From Hordeum vulgare subsp. vulgare (taxonomy: Eukaryota > Streptophyta > Magnoliopsida > Poales > Poaceae), in NCBI RefSeq assembly GCF_904849725.1, contig NC_058524.1, positions 494,328,263-494,392,262 of the forward strand: a stretch of DNA of 64,000 nucleotides. Direction: 5' to 3'. Every line of letters starts with the position of its first letter. Within the stretch, counting starts at the first letter, position 1. The notes under the pieces were generated by a model. It was not told the origin of the DNA. It did not search any database and saw nothing but the letters and a program-made list of their open reading frames with translations. Position numbers and translations under genes: made by a program. Shown here piece by piece: positions 34,172-47,570 of this stretch.

Positions 34172-35617
34172 TGATAACCCACAAGTATAGGGGATCGCAA
34201 CAGTTTTCGAGGGTAGAGTATTCAACCCAAATTTGTTGATTCGACACAAGGGGAAGCCAAAGAATATTCTCAAGTATTAGTAGTTGAGTTGTCAATTCAA
34301 CCACACCTGAAAGATTTAGTATCTGCAGCAAAGTATCAGTAGCAAGGTAGTATGATAGCAACAGTAGCAACGGTAACCAGTAGCAGCAAAGTGACAACAG
34401 TAGCAGCAGCAACAGCAATAGCGACAGAGGAACAGTAGCAGGAGTGACAGCAGTAGCGGCAAAGTAACATAACAAGGACCAGTAGGAAAAACTCATAGGC
34501 ATTGGATCGGTGATGGATGATTATGCCGGATGTTATTCATCATGCAACAGTTATAACACAGAGAGATATGTAACTAGCTCCAGTTCGTCAATGAAATGTA
34601 GGTATGTATTTCGTATATAGTCGTACGTGCTTAGGGAAAAGAACTTGCATGACATCTATTGTCCATCCCTCCCGTGGCAGCGGGGTCCTAATGGAAACTA
34701 CGGGATATTAAGGTTCTCCTTTTAATAAAGAACCGGACCAACACATTAACACTTAGTGAATTCAAGAACTCCTCATACTATGGTCATCTCCAGGAGTGGT
34801 TTCGACTATTGTCACTCTAGGGTTGTCGGGTCATAACACATAGTAGGTGCCTACAACTTGCAAGATAGGATCAAGAACACACATATATTGGCGACAACAT
34901 AATAGGTTCAGATCGGAAATCATGGCACTCGGGCCCTAGTGACAAGCATTAAGCATGGCAAAGTAGTAGCAACATCAATCTCAGAACATAGTGAATACTA
35001 GCGATCAATCCCCGTCAAAACTAACTTGATTAAATGATAGATCTCATCCAACCCATCACCGTCCAGCAAGCCTATGATGAGATTACTACCGAACGATGAA
35101 GAGCATCATGGAATTGGCGATGAAGGAAGGTTGGTGATGACGATGGCGACGATCTCCCCTCTCCGGAGCCTAGAACCGACTCCAGGTCTGCCCTCCAGAG
35201 GAAGAACAGGAGGTGGCGGCGCCTCTGTATCGTAAAACGCGATGAACTCTTCTCCTTGATTTTTTTTCCGGATGAAAGGGACTAAATAGAGCTGGGATTG
35301 GAGGCGGTGGACTAACGTGGGCCCCACAAGCCTGCCAGGCGCTGCCAGGGTGGGGTGGCCCGCGCCTGGTGGGCTTGTGGGCTCCACGCTCCACCCCTCC
35401 AGTTGATTCTTGCGCCAGTATTTTTTATATATTCCACAAAAAATCCCCGTTAATTTCCATGTCATTCCGAGAACTTTTATTTCTGCGCAAAAACAGCACC
35501 ATGGCAATTCTGCTGAAAATAGCGTTAGTCCAGGTTAGTTCCATTCAAATCATGCAAATTAGAGTCCAAAACAAGGGCAAAAGAGTTTGGAAAAGTAGAT
35601 ACAAGGGATACGTATCA
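34172..35617 (-). repeat. 5' LTR of element C (1,446 bp)
   Basis: Full-length copy of 10608-12064, with the same TGATAACCC and CGTATCA ends and the same AGC/AAC-rich repeat (34335-34480). Confidence 0.9.
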
Positions 35618-38600
35618 AGGGTGACATATTATACGGTCTTGGTAGTAAGACATGTCAGAGGATAGCATGTCAGTTATGTTGGCAACAACGTCAGTACCAA
35701 GGGCGGGGGGCGAATAGAACCATTTTCCTCCTCGTTGAAACGAGGCGGACCAATAGGAAAGGTTCTCGTCCACTGGCGGCTACCGGAATGTTATCCACAA
35801 TAGTAACAGGGTCTTGCTGACAGAGTTGTATACCGAGATTTTTACCTAAGCAGGGAATTAACAGTGCTTAGATAAGTTATGCCACAAGAAAGGTCAAAAA
35901 GACCAATGGAAAGGAAAATGTGTTCACACACACAAGTAACAAAGTACACCATTCCCAAGGAAAACATAGACTTTGGTATACATGATAGGTCATCCAAAAC
36001 ACAATCATTTTGATAAAAGGGCAAGGAGAATCATGATGTTTACCCATACCATACGGTTTAGATAATCAACCAAGAACACTTTAGCATTGCGCTTCCAATG
36101 TACCGGTTGAAATTTGAAGTACCACATCCGTGCTTCAGGGTAGCATCGACATGGTCATCAGATAAAGGTTGGACTTATGGGTATACAAAGAGGATCCATG
36201 AGGATCAACTTATGAAATAAGTCATATAGCTTCCGCATGGAAGATGGCGAATCTTACATATAGAAGAATCTATAACAATAGGTCCTTCGGCCCGGTGTGC
36301 CAGACAAGACATCACCGTACCAGGTTACATAAAGACCAAAGTTATAATTATTGAGAAAATGTTCCAACCATCATATCTGCCCAAGATTATGATTTGATTG
36401 GTGTCGGGACACCTCAGGCTGAAGATACCTGAGAAGAAAAGATGATGATGCAGGAGTCTCAGGATATGAACTACACAAGCAATTCTTGAATCATGAGTTC
36501 GATTGTAAGACATATGAACACAATGTTAAGACATTCGTGCCCATAAAGAATTCTTACATCAAAATGCAACTGAGTTCTCATTTGGAAAACATCATCGAGG
36601 ATATCAAGGCCCTTGTGCAAGCCTCGATTAGCTCTTATGATGGAACTGAATTTCCTTAATCAAATCAGTCAGAGGCTTGGGGTGTTAGGAGAAGTTATAT
36701 GAAGTGAAGATAGCAAATCTTCAAAACATATAACACCACACACATGCGTGAATGATTTGGGATGACCCCGAAGGAAGTGAAACAAAACTTTCACATATTC
36801 ACGGCGGTAAGAGCGCACGTGAACTTTGGGAAAAACAATTATTTTATCAACATATCCTTCATGAGCTATCCACAAGGATAATGGTTTCAAGAGCTTCACC
36901 GTCGCACCATGAATAAGTTGAGGGTGTGGCTGATGGGCTCGACAACAATCCCATAAGATTGATTGGGATGAATTCCCACAATTATAATATCGAGGAGATA
37001 GCATTTGTCAAATCAAGTGGTATAATGTCGTATGCTCGAGGGAACAACAACAATTAAACATTGGTCGAAGGTTGCACTCAGAAATACGGACGGATTAGCA
37101 CAACCAATGTCAAAAATGATGAGTCAACATCCAACACACTAAGAATGAAACAATCAGTTGTTAACCTCAAGGAAATAGGGTTGCCAGGAGTATTGGAATC
37201 ACACATTAGAGTTCACTTGTTGGTATTCCAGTTTAAAACAACATGGGACCAAGAAATGAATGGTGATGGCGAGAAGTATTACTATATCAAGAATCCTTAA
37301 GACGTGTGCAATCCTCACGACATTCTTGACATAAAAGATAGTAATACTCCAAGGTAGAAGACAACATAAGTTGAATAGTAAGGAACTGAAGGGACAACAC
37401 AAAACATGAGCATGTTTGTGTTAGAGGGAAGGCAACAAGGATGTCGATGATAATACAATTCATCGAGGGAAAGGGATGGTATTTCTCAACATGCATCCAA
37501 TTGATACCCTGCAAGAGCTCGGGATGCTGATGATGATCACGACACATTTGTCGAGAAGCTTCATGATGATGTAATCGTTCAGCAACGACATCAAGCAAGG
37601 GAATGATGAAGCAAGAGGTTGTCGGAATCACAGATATGACTGCTAGCTCAGAATCAAAATTTCCTTTTAAAACAACCAACATGATGTTGAAAGATCAATG
37701 TAAGCATAATGCATATTTGTGATTGTGTTCCAGGGATGAAGGGTATAGATAGCATGGTCGAGCTCCAACATGACGATGATGATGTAGCTTAACAGCTTGG
37801 AATGACATGATCGAGTACAAACTTGTAAGCAAGGAAGATTACTAAAAGTTGTTGATTCGCAATGCATACTCGATTCAGTTATCGATGTACTCGTGTGTCC
37901 AACAACTCAAACACGAGGAAAATTGAATTAATGAAAATATCATAGTTGATGAGGAGCTCACAAAAAGTTATATAGCTCTATGATATCCTCGGGATACGAG
38001 GGACAATACTCGAAGATATATCAACAATAAGGCTTGGACCGGTGTGTTGATCTGAAGAAGACAAGTACTTTAATTGGTTTGAGAATGAAATCAAGGTAGG
38101 ACAACATGGTTGGAACCAAGATTGCAAAGAACAAGATCACAGATACCAAATTTAGAACACATAATGAATGGTTATTGATACGAGAAGCTTCTATGATAGG
38201 ATCAACGTCGTTTCCATGGGCATGAACACAAAGTTCAAGGTCGACTCCCACTTAATCAATGCATCACCTGCCATTTACTCCTTGTCTTTGATGAGGTGGT
38301 AGCTTTGAAAGGATATCCGACAAAACACTAGAAGAGTAAGACTCATGAAAACTCTTCGGGTCATATTGATTTAGTAAGGCATAGGTTCAACCCATTGGGG
38401 CATCTTAGGAACAACTACCACAACTTTAAGAGTGAATAACACATGCTTCAAGGGCATGGCTGACAAAAGCGTAGGGTACAACTTATCAGAGGGAGAAGAC
38501 ACAATTTACTAGTGGCATTATGTATCAAGGGAACAATATCACAAGAAATTTTTGAATGTAACGGGTGATGTCGGATAATAACCCACTTATGGGTCTGGCA

Positions 38601-39504
38601 GTACACAAAAAACCTCATGTGAGTATCGGTACTCAATCGGAGGGGGGTAAAACACCAGGCATTGGATTATAGAACATCTAAAAAATATCCATACCTAATT
38701 ACCAATGGAATTAGGATTTCCAGGTTGGTGTATCATAATCAGATGCTCCTATCAAATTGAAGTAAGTTGAATGGACTTAGGTGGACAATCAACCGAAGTT
38801 GATTTGTCGATAACCAGCTCCGTCTGGAAGCACGTTTGAGCCGGAAGATAATTTATGAATCACAACAGATGATTGTGTGAATTCACACCAAGCTAGAATC
38901 AATAAGATCATAGGAAAATCACAAAGGATTTTAATGAATGCTGCTAGACATATGGATTTATCCATAATGCAAGCAGGTGAGAAAGGTCAAGAGCAATACG
39001 TTACTCAGGATTTCGGTAGATCGAGTAATAATTCGAAGAACTTTCGAAACCCATGACAACTGATGATGGACGGATCCCCGATAAGAGAATTCGTTGCATC
39101 TCGTAAAACAAGAGAAACTGGAGAAGAAATTAAGAGCGACGTTTGTATGTAGTCATCCATAGTGGTTGACGGAGGAAGGGAAGTCGCAAGAGCGATGGCA
39201 CAAGTTCTCGAGAGAAACATCAGAGAGTATCCTCGGACTCTTCTGAGGAATCAAGCCATCATCCGGAATACGGGCCTCTCCGGGAGTAAGTATTTACAAG
39301 AACCTAATGGTAGAGTTAGTAAATTCTTTAACCCGAAAGAGAAGAGAAAGTAGAAGCTAGAGTATAGAAAAGGAGTAAAAGATACTAATACTACCCAATT
39401 GAGATGTGGGCTCGTAAGCCACAACATCAGTGTTAGTAAAGTTTTTCAAACACTAGACTCAACTTCGGCCAAGGAGTTGGAAAGGGGGCTACCTACAGGC
39501 AGTC
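35618..39504. other. Internal region of element B with no recognisable gene
   Basis: About 3.9 kb between the right LTR of C and the primer site of B, where gag should begin. The longest frames are ~110-130 codons on the minus strand with no gag, zinc-knuckle or protease motif. The composition is AT-rich and uniform. It resembles the non-coding interior of non-autonomous gypsy elements, or a heavily decayed gag. I see no tRNA, MITE or other feature. Confidence 0.65.
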
Positions 39505-39517
39505 GGCTCTGATACCA
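39505..39517 (-). other. Primer-binding site, initiator tRNA-Met type (element B)
   Basis: On the minus strand this reads TGGTATCAGAGCC, 3 nt from the 5' LTR. It is the standard plant initiator-Met site and sets the orientation of B. Confidence 0.85.
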
Positions 39518-39520
39518 ACT

Positions 39521-42500
39521 TGTGATGCCCTCGATTTAATCGCACGCTAATCATACGCGCAAATGCGTACGATCAAAGTCAAAGACTCACGGGAAGATAT
39601 CACAACACAACTCTAGACACAAATAAAACAATATCAGCTTCATATTACAAGCCTGGGGCCTCGAGGGCTAGAATACGGAAGCTCAATAGACACACGAGTC
39701 AGCGGAAGCAACAATATCTGAGTAGAGACATAAAACATGGGGTGCCTTAGAGAAGGCTAGCACAAAAGATACAACGATCAAACGAGGCGAGGCCTCCTGC
39801 CTGGGAACCTCCTAACTACTCCTGGTCTTCAACGGCCTCCACGTAGTAGTAGGCACCGTCGGGGTAGCAGTCGTCCGTGGCGGGAACCTCCATCCCCTGG
39901 GCTCCATCATCTTTTCGCGGCAACGGATCAAGGGGGCAAAGGGGAAGCAAATCAACGGTGAGTACTCATCGAAACTACTCGCAAGTCTTACATCAGAACT
40001 ATTCTAAGTATGCATCAGTATCAAAGAAGGGGGTTGGTTATATGTGGACTGACTCCAGCAATGCGAGAATAGAGAGAGAAGGTCTAGTCTTATCGAAGAC
40101 TAGCATCTTCAGGGTCTTGGAGCAATAGACGAGAGTAGAACAAGTGTAACACAAATAATAGTCATATTTTTGCAGCAGTATTAAAGTGAGGCCACGCCCA
40201 GAAATCCTCCCTCGACTCCCTGCGAGGAAGCGATCCTGGGGCAACTAAAATCCAGTTAAGTAACAATTGTAGTTGTATAAGATCAGGGCACAACTCCAAG
40301 TCGTGCTGTAACCATGGATATGGCTATCCGAATAGTTAATTTTCATCCCTGTAGGGGTGCACCACATTTCCCATCACGCTCGATAACACTCTGACCAGAC
40401 ACACTTTTCTGGGTCCTGCTCAGCCTCGGAATATCGACACATCGCAGCCCCACCTAAGCTCAGTAGAGAGGCCAGCCCGCTGGTCTAACTCCTAAGCACA
40501 GAGGGTTCATGGGCCCACTTCCCCTCCGCGCTCCTGCATGATGTGAGGGCGGCCGACGTCAGTCGTAGCACCCCTTAATACAAGAGCGATGCATCTCGGG
40601 ACCACTCGGGCGCGCGCCGCTACATCGCTGACGTTTGAAGAGCTTCGGCTGATACTGCGACGTCGAGTACCCATAATTCTTCCAACGCAGACGGTCAGTG
40701 CGTAATAAGGCCTTCCGACCAACCTATATCAAATACTCAAATCCATTATCATTTAATTAGGCCATCGAAACAAATCTCGCGGGAATCCACCTGTCTTAAC
40801 GACTAATCACCAATGATCCCAGTAACATTGTTGAGTAACTGTGTGGTTGTAACATCGGGGGGGGGGGGAATCCGAGGTATCACCTTCGTTGGATTCCGAA
40901 CAGTGTATCCGTCAAGGTGGGCTTAGAGGATTCACCCTCGGGGGGGGCACACTTGAGGGGTTGCACGACAGAGGCATCGTCGCGAATTGTGAAGGAGGAA
41001 TCACCCTCGATAACCACGACCGACTAGCTGTACTACAGAGATATCATCAGGAGTACTTAGCGAGGTGTCACCCTCGGTACCCTATAGTATCCGTGTAGCT
41101 CGTACAACTAAGGGGGTGTATGTGTTGTGTCGGGTCTGGCTCGTCGATCAGGGATCGAGATTTGAAAGAAAATCGGGGCAACTGGACTACGGGGTCAGAA
41201 GGGATGACAGCTCCACCTATACTAAGCAGATTTAAAGTACATTACTGAAAGTAGCAGTTCATAAAAAATAGGCTATGCATTAGATATAGGAGCTAACTAC
41301 AATAGTAGCAAAATTCTAATGCAAGCATCAGGAAGACGGAATAGGCGATATAGGAATGATCAAGGGGGGTTTGCTTGCCATGCTGCTCCGCGGCAAAAGG
41401 CTGGTCGGCAGGGTCGTAGATGTACCAGTAGCAGCGTCAATCTCAGGGTCTACCAGTAAGAAGAGGGGGAAGAAACAATAAATAACAGCAACAGATGCGA
41501 CACGATGCATGACATAGCAAGATGCAGTCTAGACATGAGCTAACGCAGGAAACATCCGTCATAGACAGTTCAGAAGAATATCACACGATATTTTCCGGGT
41601 CTCTGGCTACTACCGGTGAGACAGAAACGATGTAAATGTTCCATGTTTACTATGCTAGGGACACGCGACACACGAATGGACCGTGTATCCGGGTTCGTCT
41701 CGTTCTACTGATCAACTTTCATGTTGAAAGTATTTTGATCAAACTTACAAATTATTTTATATTAATTTTTAAAGTTTATGCTGATCAAGTTTTGATCTAA
41801 CTTACAAATATGCTGACATCAAAAGATGATTGGTTTTTTATTAAGATTAAATACTAATTAATCATATTAATTTAGTGGGGGGCCCACATGTCATTCTCTA
41901 TTAGGTTAATTATTTATCCTAATTAACACATTAACTTATATATCTATTTAATTAATGAACTAATTAACTAATTAATATATCTAATTAATTATTTATTTAT
42001 TTTATTAATAAAAACATATATATATATATTCTTTTTCTTTTCTCAACATACATGCATACATATCCAATACATACATACATACATACGGGCATCTAATACA
42101 TACATACATCTTTTATTTTATTTTCTCTTTCTTTTTATCCTAACTCTCCCTCTCTGCACATCTCTCTCGCATCTTTCTCACCTCTCTCAACAGAGAGAAA
42201 GGATGCAACTCCACCATCTCCTACAGGAGCCTAACGACGTCGGATCGCGACGGCGATCGCCGGAACGGAACCGGGATGGGGAAAGGAAGGAAGGGGTGGG
42301 AGGAGCCCGAAAGAAGGGCTCACCGGCGTTTCCGGGGAACGGGGCGGCGAGGCTCGGTGGAGCCGTTGAGGAGGAGGACGGGGGAAGCCGGCGGTGGTGG
42401 TGTCGCGGTTCCGGCGAGGAGCCGTTGAGGAGGATCGTCGGAGGGCGTCGGTGCGGTTCCGGTGGTGGAGATGGTCGCGGTGCTGCGGGGTGGCGCTGGG

Positions 42501-43441
42501 TAGGCCGGTAGGGGCAGTGAGCCGGCCGGTGGTGGGGCTTGGCCGGTGAGCCGGCCGGTGGAGGCCAGAGGGCAGGCCGACGCAAAGGGAGCAGGAGGAG
42601 GACCGGTCGAGGTGAGGGCGCGGTGGGGTGAGGCGGCGCGGCCGCGCGGGCTCTGTCAGGGAGGTGCGTCGTGGAGAGGGAGAGGGGCTTGGCGCGGCGT
42701 AGGATCAGGAGGAGGGGGGCGGTGCTGGTGGCGAGTGGAGGAGCTCGGGCGCCGGGGCGATCTGTGGAGACAGGGGCTCACGGGGGGGGGGGCAGGGGGA
42801 GGCGCGGCGCCCAGGGAGAGAACCGGCGGGGGGTGCCACGTGAGTGCGAGGTGGAGGGAGCCGAGCGGGATGGGAAGGGAGGACCGAGAGGAAGACCTGG
42901 GGCGTCGTGGGGTTGGGCAGGGGGAGAGGAGCGACGGGCGGTTGGTGGATCTATGTGCGTCGGTGCGGGGGGTGGCGAGGGGCACGCCTTGAGTGGGAGT
43001 TAGGTGGGGCGGGAGGGTGCTCGTGAGGGGGGGTTGAGTGGTGGCAGGGCAGGGAGGAAACGGGGAGACGTTGGGGTTGTTTAGGGTTGGGGCGAATGGC
43101 GGTTGGCCGGCTGGGCCACTTTGGCCCAGTTGGGCCAGGCGGCTTTTAGTTTTTTTAGTTTACTTTCTTTTATTTAATTTCATATATATAGCTTCTGTTT
43201 TAAATATATGGGGATTATAAATGATTTCAATAATTCCCGATTCACATTTATAATTTATTAGGAAATTTTAATAACTCTTCCAACCATTTTATTTTTGCAT
43301 TCGAAACTTTTATCGCTTGATTTTAAATTAAATATGATAATTTCTTTGATTTTTATTAAGTGACAACTTATTTTAGATAAACTTGATGACGTGGAAGAAT
43401 TTGTGTGTGGTTGCTGTAGCTTAATTTACCGGGGTGTCACA
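39521..43441 (-). repeat. 5' LTR of element B (3,921 bp)
   Basis: Copy of 5816-9861 with clean tgtgatgcc and gtgtcaca ends. Two G runs have grown compared with the left LTR: 12 G at 40857-40868 (4 there) and 11 G at 42782-42792. The GC-rich block 42240-43130 has chance ORFs only. Confidence 0.9.
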
Positions 43442-44134
43442 CCTTTGCTATGTAGAGTTGCTCTAACTTGATTATGGACAGAAGGGTTTTTGGATTATTT
43501 GGGGCCCTTAATCATCTTTGAAAAAGGTGAAAATTTATGTGGACACCAAATATTGGTTAGGGATATCACTGGAATTTTCTAGGAATTTATTGGGAATATT
43601 TTCTTTGGAAATATTTCAAAAGGTCAAAACAAACAGAAATAGCTTTCATGGTTTTATTAAATAATTATAATATAATATAGGGTTTAAAATCTTATGTATG
43701 GAAAATATATGTCCTTATGATCATCTCTAAATTTAATCAGAATTTTCGAAGGAAGAAAAGTATTTTTTCCCTATAGGAATACCAATTTTGGCCTCACAAA
43801 TGGACATGTTATTTAATTAGGAAAATAATTACAAAAATAATTATCTTTGTGGTTTTGAAATATAAAGATAGGTTAAAATCGGATTACCAACTTTGAGTAG
43901 ATGCACTGCTTGCTATCAGGGGCATGTAGTGCAACTCAAGGTAGGGTTTTACCTTGATCAAAAATAAGTAAAGGTTTTTGGAAATCAATGTTATGAAATA
44001 GGGTTTTATCCTCACATGATCAAGCACACAAGCATACAATGTCAATCATGGCACTCACAAAATTAGTCTTGAAAAAGTTTTAACAAGCTCAGATTTTCAC
44101 AGTACAAATAAGTGATAGTAAAAACAGGGTGTCA
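43442..44134 (-). repeat. 3' LTR of element F, inner fragment
   Basis: Collinear with ~53376-54066 of the right LTR of F. Element B separated it from 3575-5815. It ends at the LTR terminus (minus strand TGACACCCTG) and is followed by a purine-rich stretch (minus strand AAGGAGGATAAG, ~44140-44151) that fits a polypurine tract. Confidence 0.88.
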
Positions 44135-44179
44135 CGGACTTATCCTCCTTACAAGATTCTCGTCCCCGAGATTCTTAAG

Positions 44180-45698
44180 CTAGGTGCTAAAAAGGTATGG
44201 AAACTCGGATCGGAGATAGTCTTCACGCTCCCATGTAGCTTCGGTTTCGGTGTGGTTGCTCCATTGCACCTTGAAATACTTGATGGTGCGGCTTCTGGTG
44301 CAGCGCTCTACTTCGTCCAGAATGCGGATCGGCCTCTCGAGGTAGGTCAGATCAGGCTGAAGGTCAATGGCCTGGTGGTCAATCTCCTTTTAAAGATCGG
44401 GACGACTCGGCGCTTGAAGACACTTCCGAAGTTGTGACACGTGGAAGACGTTGTGCACACCCGAAAGTTCTGGAGGTAGCTCCAACTGATAAGCAACTTC
44501 TCCACGCCTTGTCGTGATCTTAAAAGGTCCAATGAACCTTGGAGCGAGTTTCCCTTTAACGTGGAAACGCTTGGTTCCCTTGAGAGGTGTGACACGGAGG
44601 TACACCAGATCTCCGGGAAGGAACTCCACATCCCTACGACGAGAATCCGCATAACTCTTCTGTCGCGACTTGGCCGCTTTCAGATTTTCTCGGACCAGTT
44701 GCACCTTCTCTTTTGCCTTGTGCAAAATTTCCGACCCAAAAATCAGCCCTTCAACGGTTTCAGACCAGTTGAGCGGGGTGCGGCACTTTCGTCTGTACAA
44801 TACTTCGAATGGGGCCATCTGGACACTAGACTGGTAGCTATTGTTGTACGAAAACTCAGCAAACGGCATACAATCATCCCATTTGGCTCCATGCACCAAG
44901 ATGCATGCGGAGCATATCTTCGAGTATCTGATTCAATCTTTCCGTTTTTCCACCCGTTTGTGGGTGGAAAGCGGTGCTGAAGGAGAGCTTAGTTCCGAGG
45001 GCTTCTTGGAACTTTTTCCAAAACCTTGAGGTGAACTGCATGCCTCGGTCAGATACAATCTCCTTGGGAATTCCATGAAGGCTTACTATACGCTCAATAT
45101 AGAGACTAGCCAACTTGTTCCCATCATAAGTGGTGTTGAGAGGGATGAAATGGGCCACTTTGGTCAAATGGTCGACAATAACCCATATAGAGTCATGGCC
45201 TCTGCTAGACCTTGGTAAGCCGGTAATAAAGTCCATGCCTATCTTGTCCCACTTCTATTCTGGCACCTTCAGAGGTTGTAGAAGTCTTGTAGGTCGCTGA
45301 TGCTCAGCCTTGACTTGTTGGCACATGTCGCACTTGGCAACATAAGACGCTATTTCCCTCTTCATGCCATGCCACCAGAATCTTTCTCGGAGGTCTTGAT
45401 ACATCTTGGTACCACCGGGGTGAATAGAGTAGGGTGTATCTGGTGATTCCTGTAGGATTAAGTTCTTGAGTCCAGCCTTGTTGGGTACGCATAAACGTTT
45501 CCCAAACCACACCACTCCTTGTTCATCCACCGAGAATTCTGGGGCCTTGCCTTCTTGAATCTTCTTCCTGATGCCTTCAATGCTCTTATGACCCTTTTGG
45601 GCCTCCTGGATGTCATCTACCAGCGTTGGTTGGACTTCGGGGTTATCTAGGAATCCTGATTCCACTAGTTCCAACACGAAGTTCTCCAATTCTTCATA
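44180..45698 (-). pseudogene. pol: Integrase and chromodomain of element F
   Basis: Reading leftward: the integrase zinc finger (HPGGTKMYQDLRERFWWHG ... CDMCQQ, ~45425-45310); a TAG at 45257-45255 where Trp is usual; the catalytic core with VIVDHLTK (first Asp), VSDRGMQF (second Asp) and TERLNQILE (Glu) at ~45165-44920; a frameshift near 44895; FAEFSYNNSYQSS; the GKLAPRFIGPF motif (~44550); then a chromodomain KYFKVQWSNHTETEATWE (~44255) ending at a TAG at 44182-44180. Integrase joins cDNA to chromosomes and the chromodomain targets chromatin. The DDE residues survive although the gene is broken. Confidence 0.88.
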
Positions 45699-46298
45699 TC
45701 AGGCAGGCTGCCTTTCCTTGAGCATGACGTTCAAGGTGTTGGTCTTCCGGCTTAAGGCATCAGCCACTACATTGGCCTTATCGACGTGATATTGAATGTT
45801 GAGGTCGTAGTCTTTGATTAACTCTAACCATCTTCGTTGCCTCATATTCAATTCCCGTTGGGTGAAGATGTACTTCAGACTTTTGTTGTCAGTGTATATT
45901 TCGAATCGCTTCCCTAGAAGGTAATGTCGCCACGTCTTCAGAGCATGCACTACGGCTTCCAACTCGAGATGATGGGTGGCATAGTTCTCCTCATGCGGGC
46001 GCAGTTGGCGTGATAGGTACGCCACGACTCTGCCATCTTGCATTAGAACCCCACCAAGTCCGGTCCTGGAGGCATCGCAATATATCACAAACTCCTTGCT
46101 GATATCTGGAGTGGCCAATACCGGGGCGGTGGTTAGTCTCTTCTTCAACTCTTGGAAGCTTGCTTCACACTCCGACGTCCATTTGAACTTCTTTCCTTTC
46201 TTCAAGAGCTGAGTCATGGGTCGAGCGATGCGGGAGAAACCTTTTGCAAACTTGTGGTAATATCCCGCGAGTCCGAGGAAGCTCCTGACTTCCTTCAC
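45699..46298 (-). pseudogene. pol: RNase H region of element F pol
   Basis: A 199-codon open stretch. It begins with the connection motif [19 protein letters not shown], then RNase [17 protein letters not shown] (first Asp), [14 protein letters not shown] (Glu), [11 protein letters not shown] (Asp) and [12 protein letters not shown] (last Asp). A TGA at 45701-45699 separates it from integrase, which continues in the same frame. This is the best preserved enzymatic domain in the window. Confidence 0.88.
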
Positions 46299-47570
46299 GT
46301 TAATTCGCAGGATATTACCGTAGTAATCTTGGAGGGATCAACTGCCAATCCACTTGCTGTCATGGTATGACCCAAGAATCCAACTTTGTTCAGCCAGAAT
46401 TGGCACTTGCTGAACTTGGCATAAAGTTGGTGCTCTCGAACCTTCCCCAATACTAACCTCAAGTGTTGCTCATGCTCTTCTTCGGACATGGAAATGATTA
46501 ATATGTCATCAATAAACACGACGACAACTTGTCCAGCTATTCCATGAAGACCTTATTCATGAGGTACATGAAGTAAGTTGGGGCATTACTCAACCCAAAA
46601 GACATGAGAGTGCATTCATGCAGACTGTACCGGGTCACGAATGCAGTCTTGGGTATGTCCTCGGGTCGGATCATCAGTTGGTAATATCCAGATCGGAGGT
46701 CGATCTTGGAGAATACCTTAGCTCCATTTAGCTCGTCGAACAAGTCTTCAATCTTGGGGAGTGGGTACTTGTTCTTGATCGTGACCTCATTGAGAGAATG
46801 GTAATCGACGCAGAGTATGATGGTCCAATCATTCTTGGACACGAAGAGAACAGGTGATCCCCAAGGTGACGCACTTGGACGAATAAACCCTTTCCTGAGT
46901 TGCTCATCCAATTGCTTCTTCATCTCCGCTAGCTCTTCGGATCCCATCCTGTAAGGCTTCTTATAGATAGGCCTTGATCCGGGCATGAGCTCAATGATGA
47001 ACTCGATGTCTCGGTCGGGAGGCATCCATGGTAGCTCATCAGGAAAGACGTCCACGTATTCACACACTATTGGCACTCGATCGAGTCCTTCTTCTGACAC
47101 GCTGTTAACCCGTGGTACTCGAGCGAGTGCTGGCTCAGAGACATAGTTGACTTTGACCCCTTGGTCACTTTTCATGGTAATGGCCCTGTTGGCGCAGTCC
47201 AAGATGCTTTGATGCTTGGCCAACCAATCCATGCTGAGAATTACTTCTAGGCCTTGCGACTTAAGCAAAATTAGATCCGCTAAGAAGCTCGTCCCATTGA
47301 TAACTATCCCGACCTTCCTACACCCTAGGTTGGTCCTCAAAACTGTTCCCGGGGTTTGACTTGCCATATGCCCATGAAGCAAGGTAGCTTTTAAACCACA
47401 TTTTTCCGCAAAATTTTGCGTAACAAAAGAATGCGAAGCACCACAATCAAACAATACTGTTGCTGGGGTAGAGTTGACGAGGAACGTACCAAGAATGTAG
47501 TCTGGGTCTTCCTGTGCCTCTTCTACGGAAATAAGATTAATTCGCCCCTTGCTATGATACTGCTGATTGC
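46299..47570 (-). pseudogene. pol: Protease and reverse transcriptase of element F
   Basis: Protease: [10 protein letters not shown] (~47450; D-S-G is usual) and [14 protein letters not shown] (~47220). Reverse transcriptase: [69 protein letters not shown] and [13 protein letters not shown] to ~46540; then a TAG at 46539-46537 and a small frameshift before the catalytic FIDDILI (~46510). A second frameshift near 46310 precedes the RNase H frame. The catalytic Asp pair is present in a shifted frame. Confidence 0.87.

Larger units (their letters stand above)
10608..35617 (-). mobile_element. Element C: Athila-type retrotransposon without pol (Fatima-like, tentative)
   Basis: A minus-strand element of about 9.4 kb after removing nested E and the CACTA transposon. 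It has LTRs 10608-12064 (3') and 34172-35617 (5'), a tRNA-Asp-type primer site 34144-34160, gag-protease (34092 to 22700 with the CACTA inside), an intergenic block 15034-15820, a second ORF (15033-14025) and a polypurine tract touching the 3' LTR. No reverse transcriptase, RNase H or integrase was found, so it probably depended on another element. Its outer flanks (ggtct and agggt) do not match. Confidence 0.85.
5816..43441 (-). mobile_element. Element B: chromodomain Ty3/gypsy retrotransposon, internally deleted
   Basis: A minus-strand element of about 12.6 kb once nested element C is removed. Its two ~4 kb LTRs are 5816-9861 (3') and 39521-43441 (5'), with an initiator-tRNA-Met primer site at 39505-39517 and a purine-rich tract beside the 3' LTR. 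It inserted into the F LTR with an imperfect 5 bp duplication (acttt 5811-5815, ccttt 43442-43446). The only coding remnant recognised is the integrase C-terminus and chromodomain; gag, protease, reverse transcriptase and RNase H were not found. Confidence 0.88.

Noticed and set aside
36669..37867. Minus-strand ORFs of 66-131 codons as possible gag of element B
   Set aside because: No gag hallmark, zinc knuckle or protease motif; frames change often and start without context.
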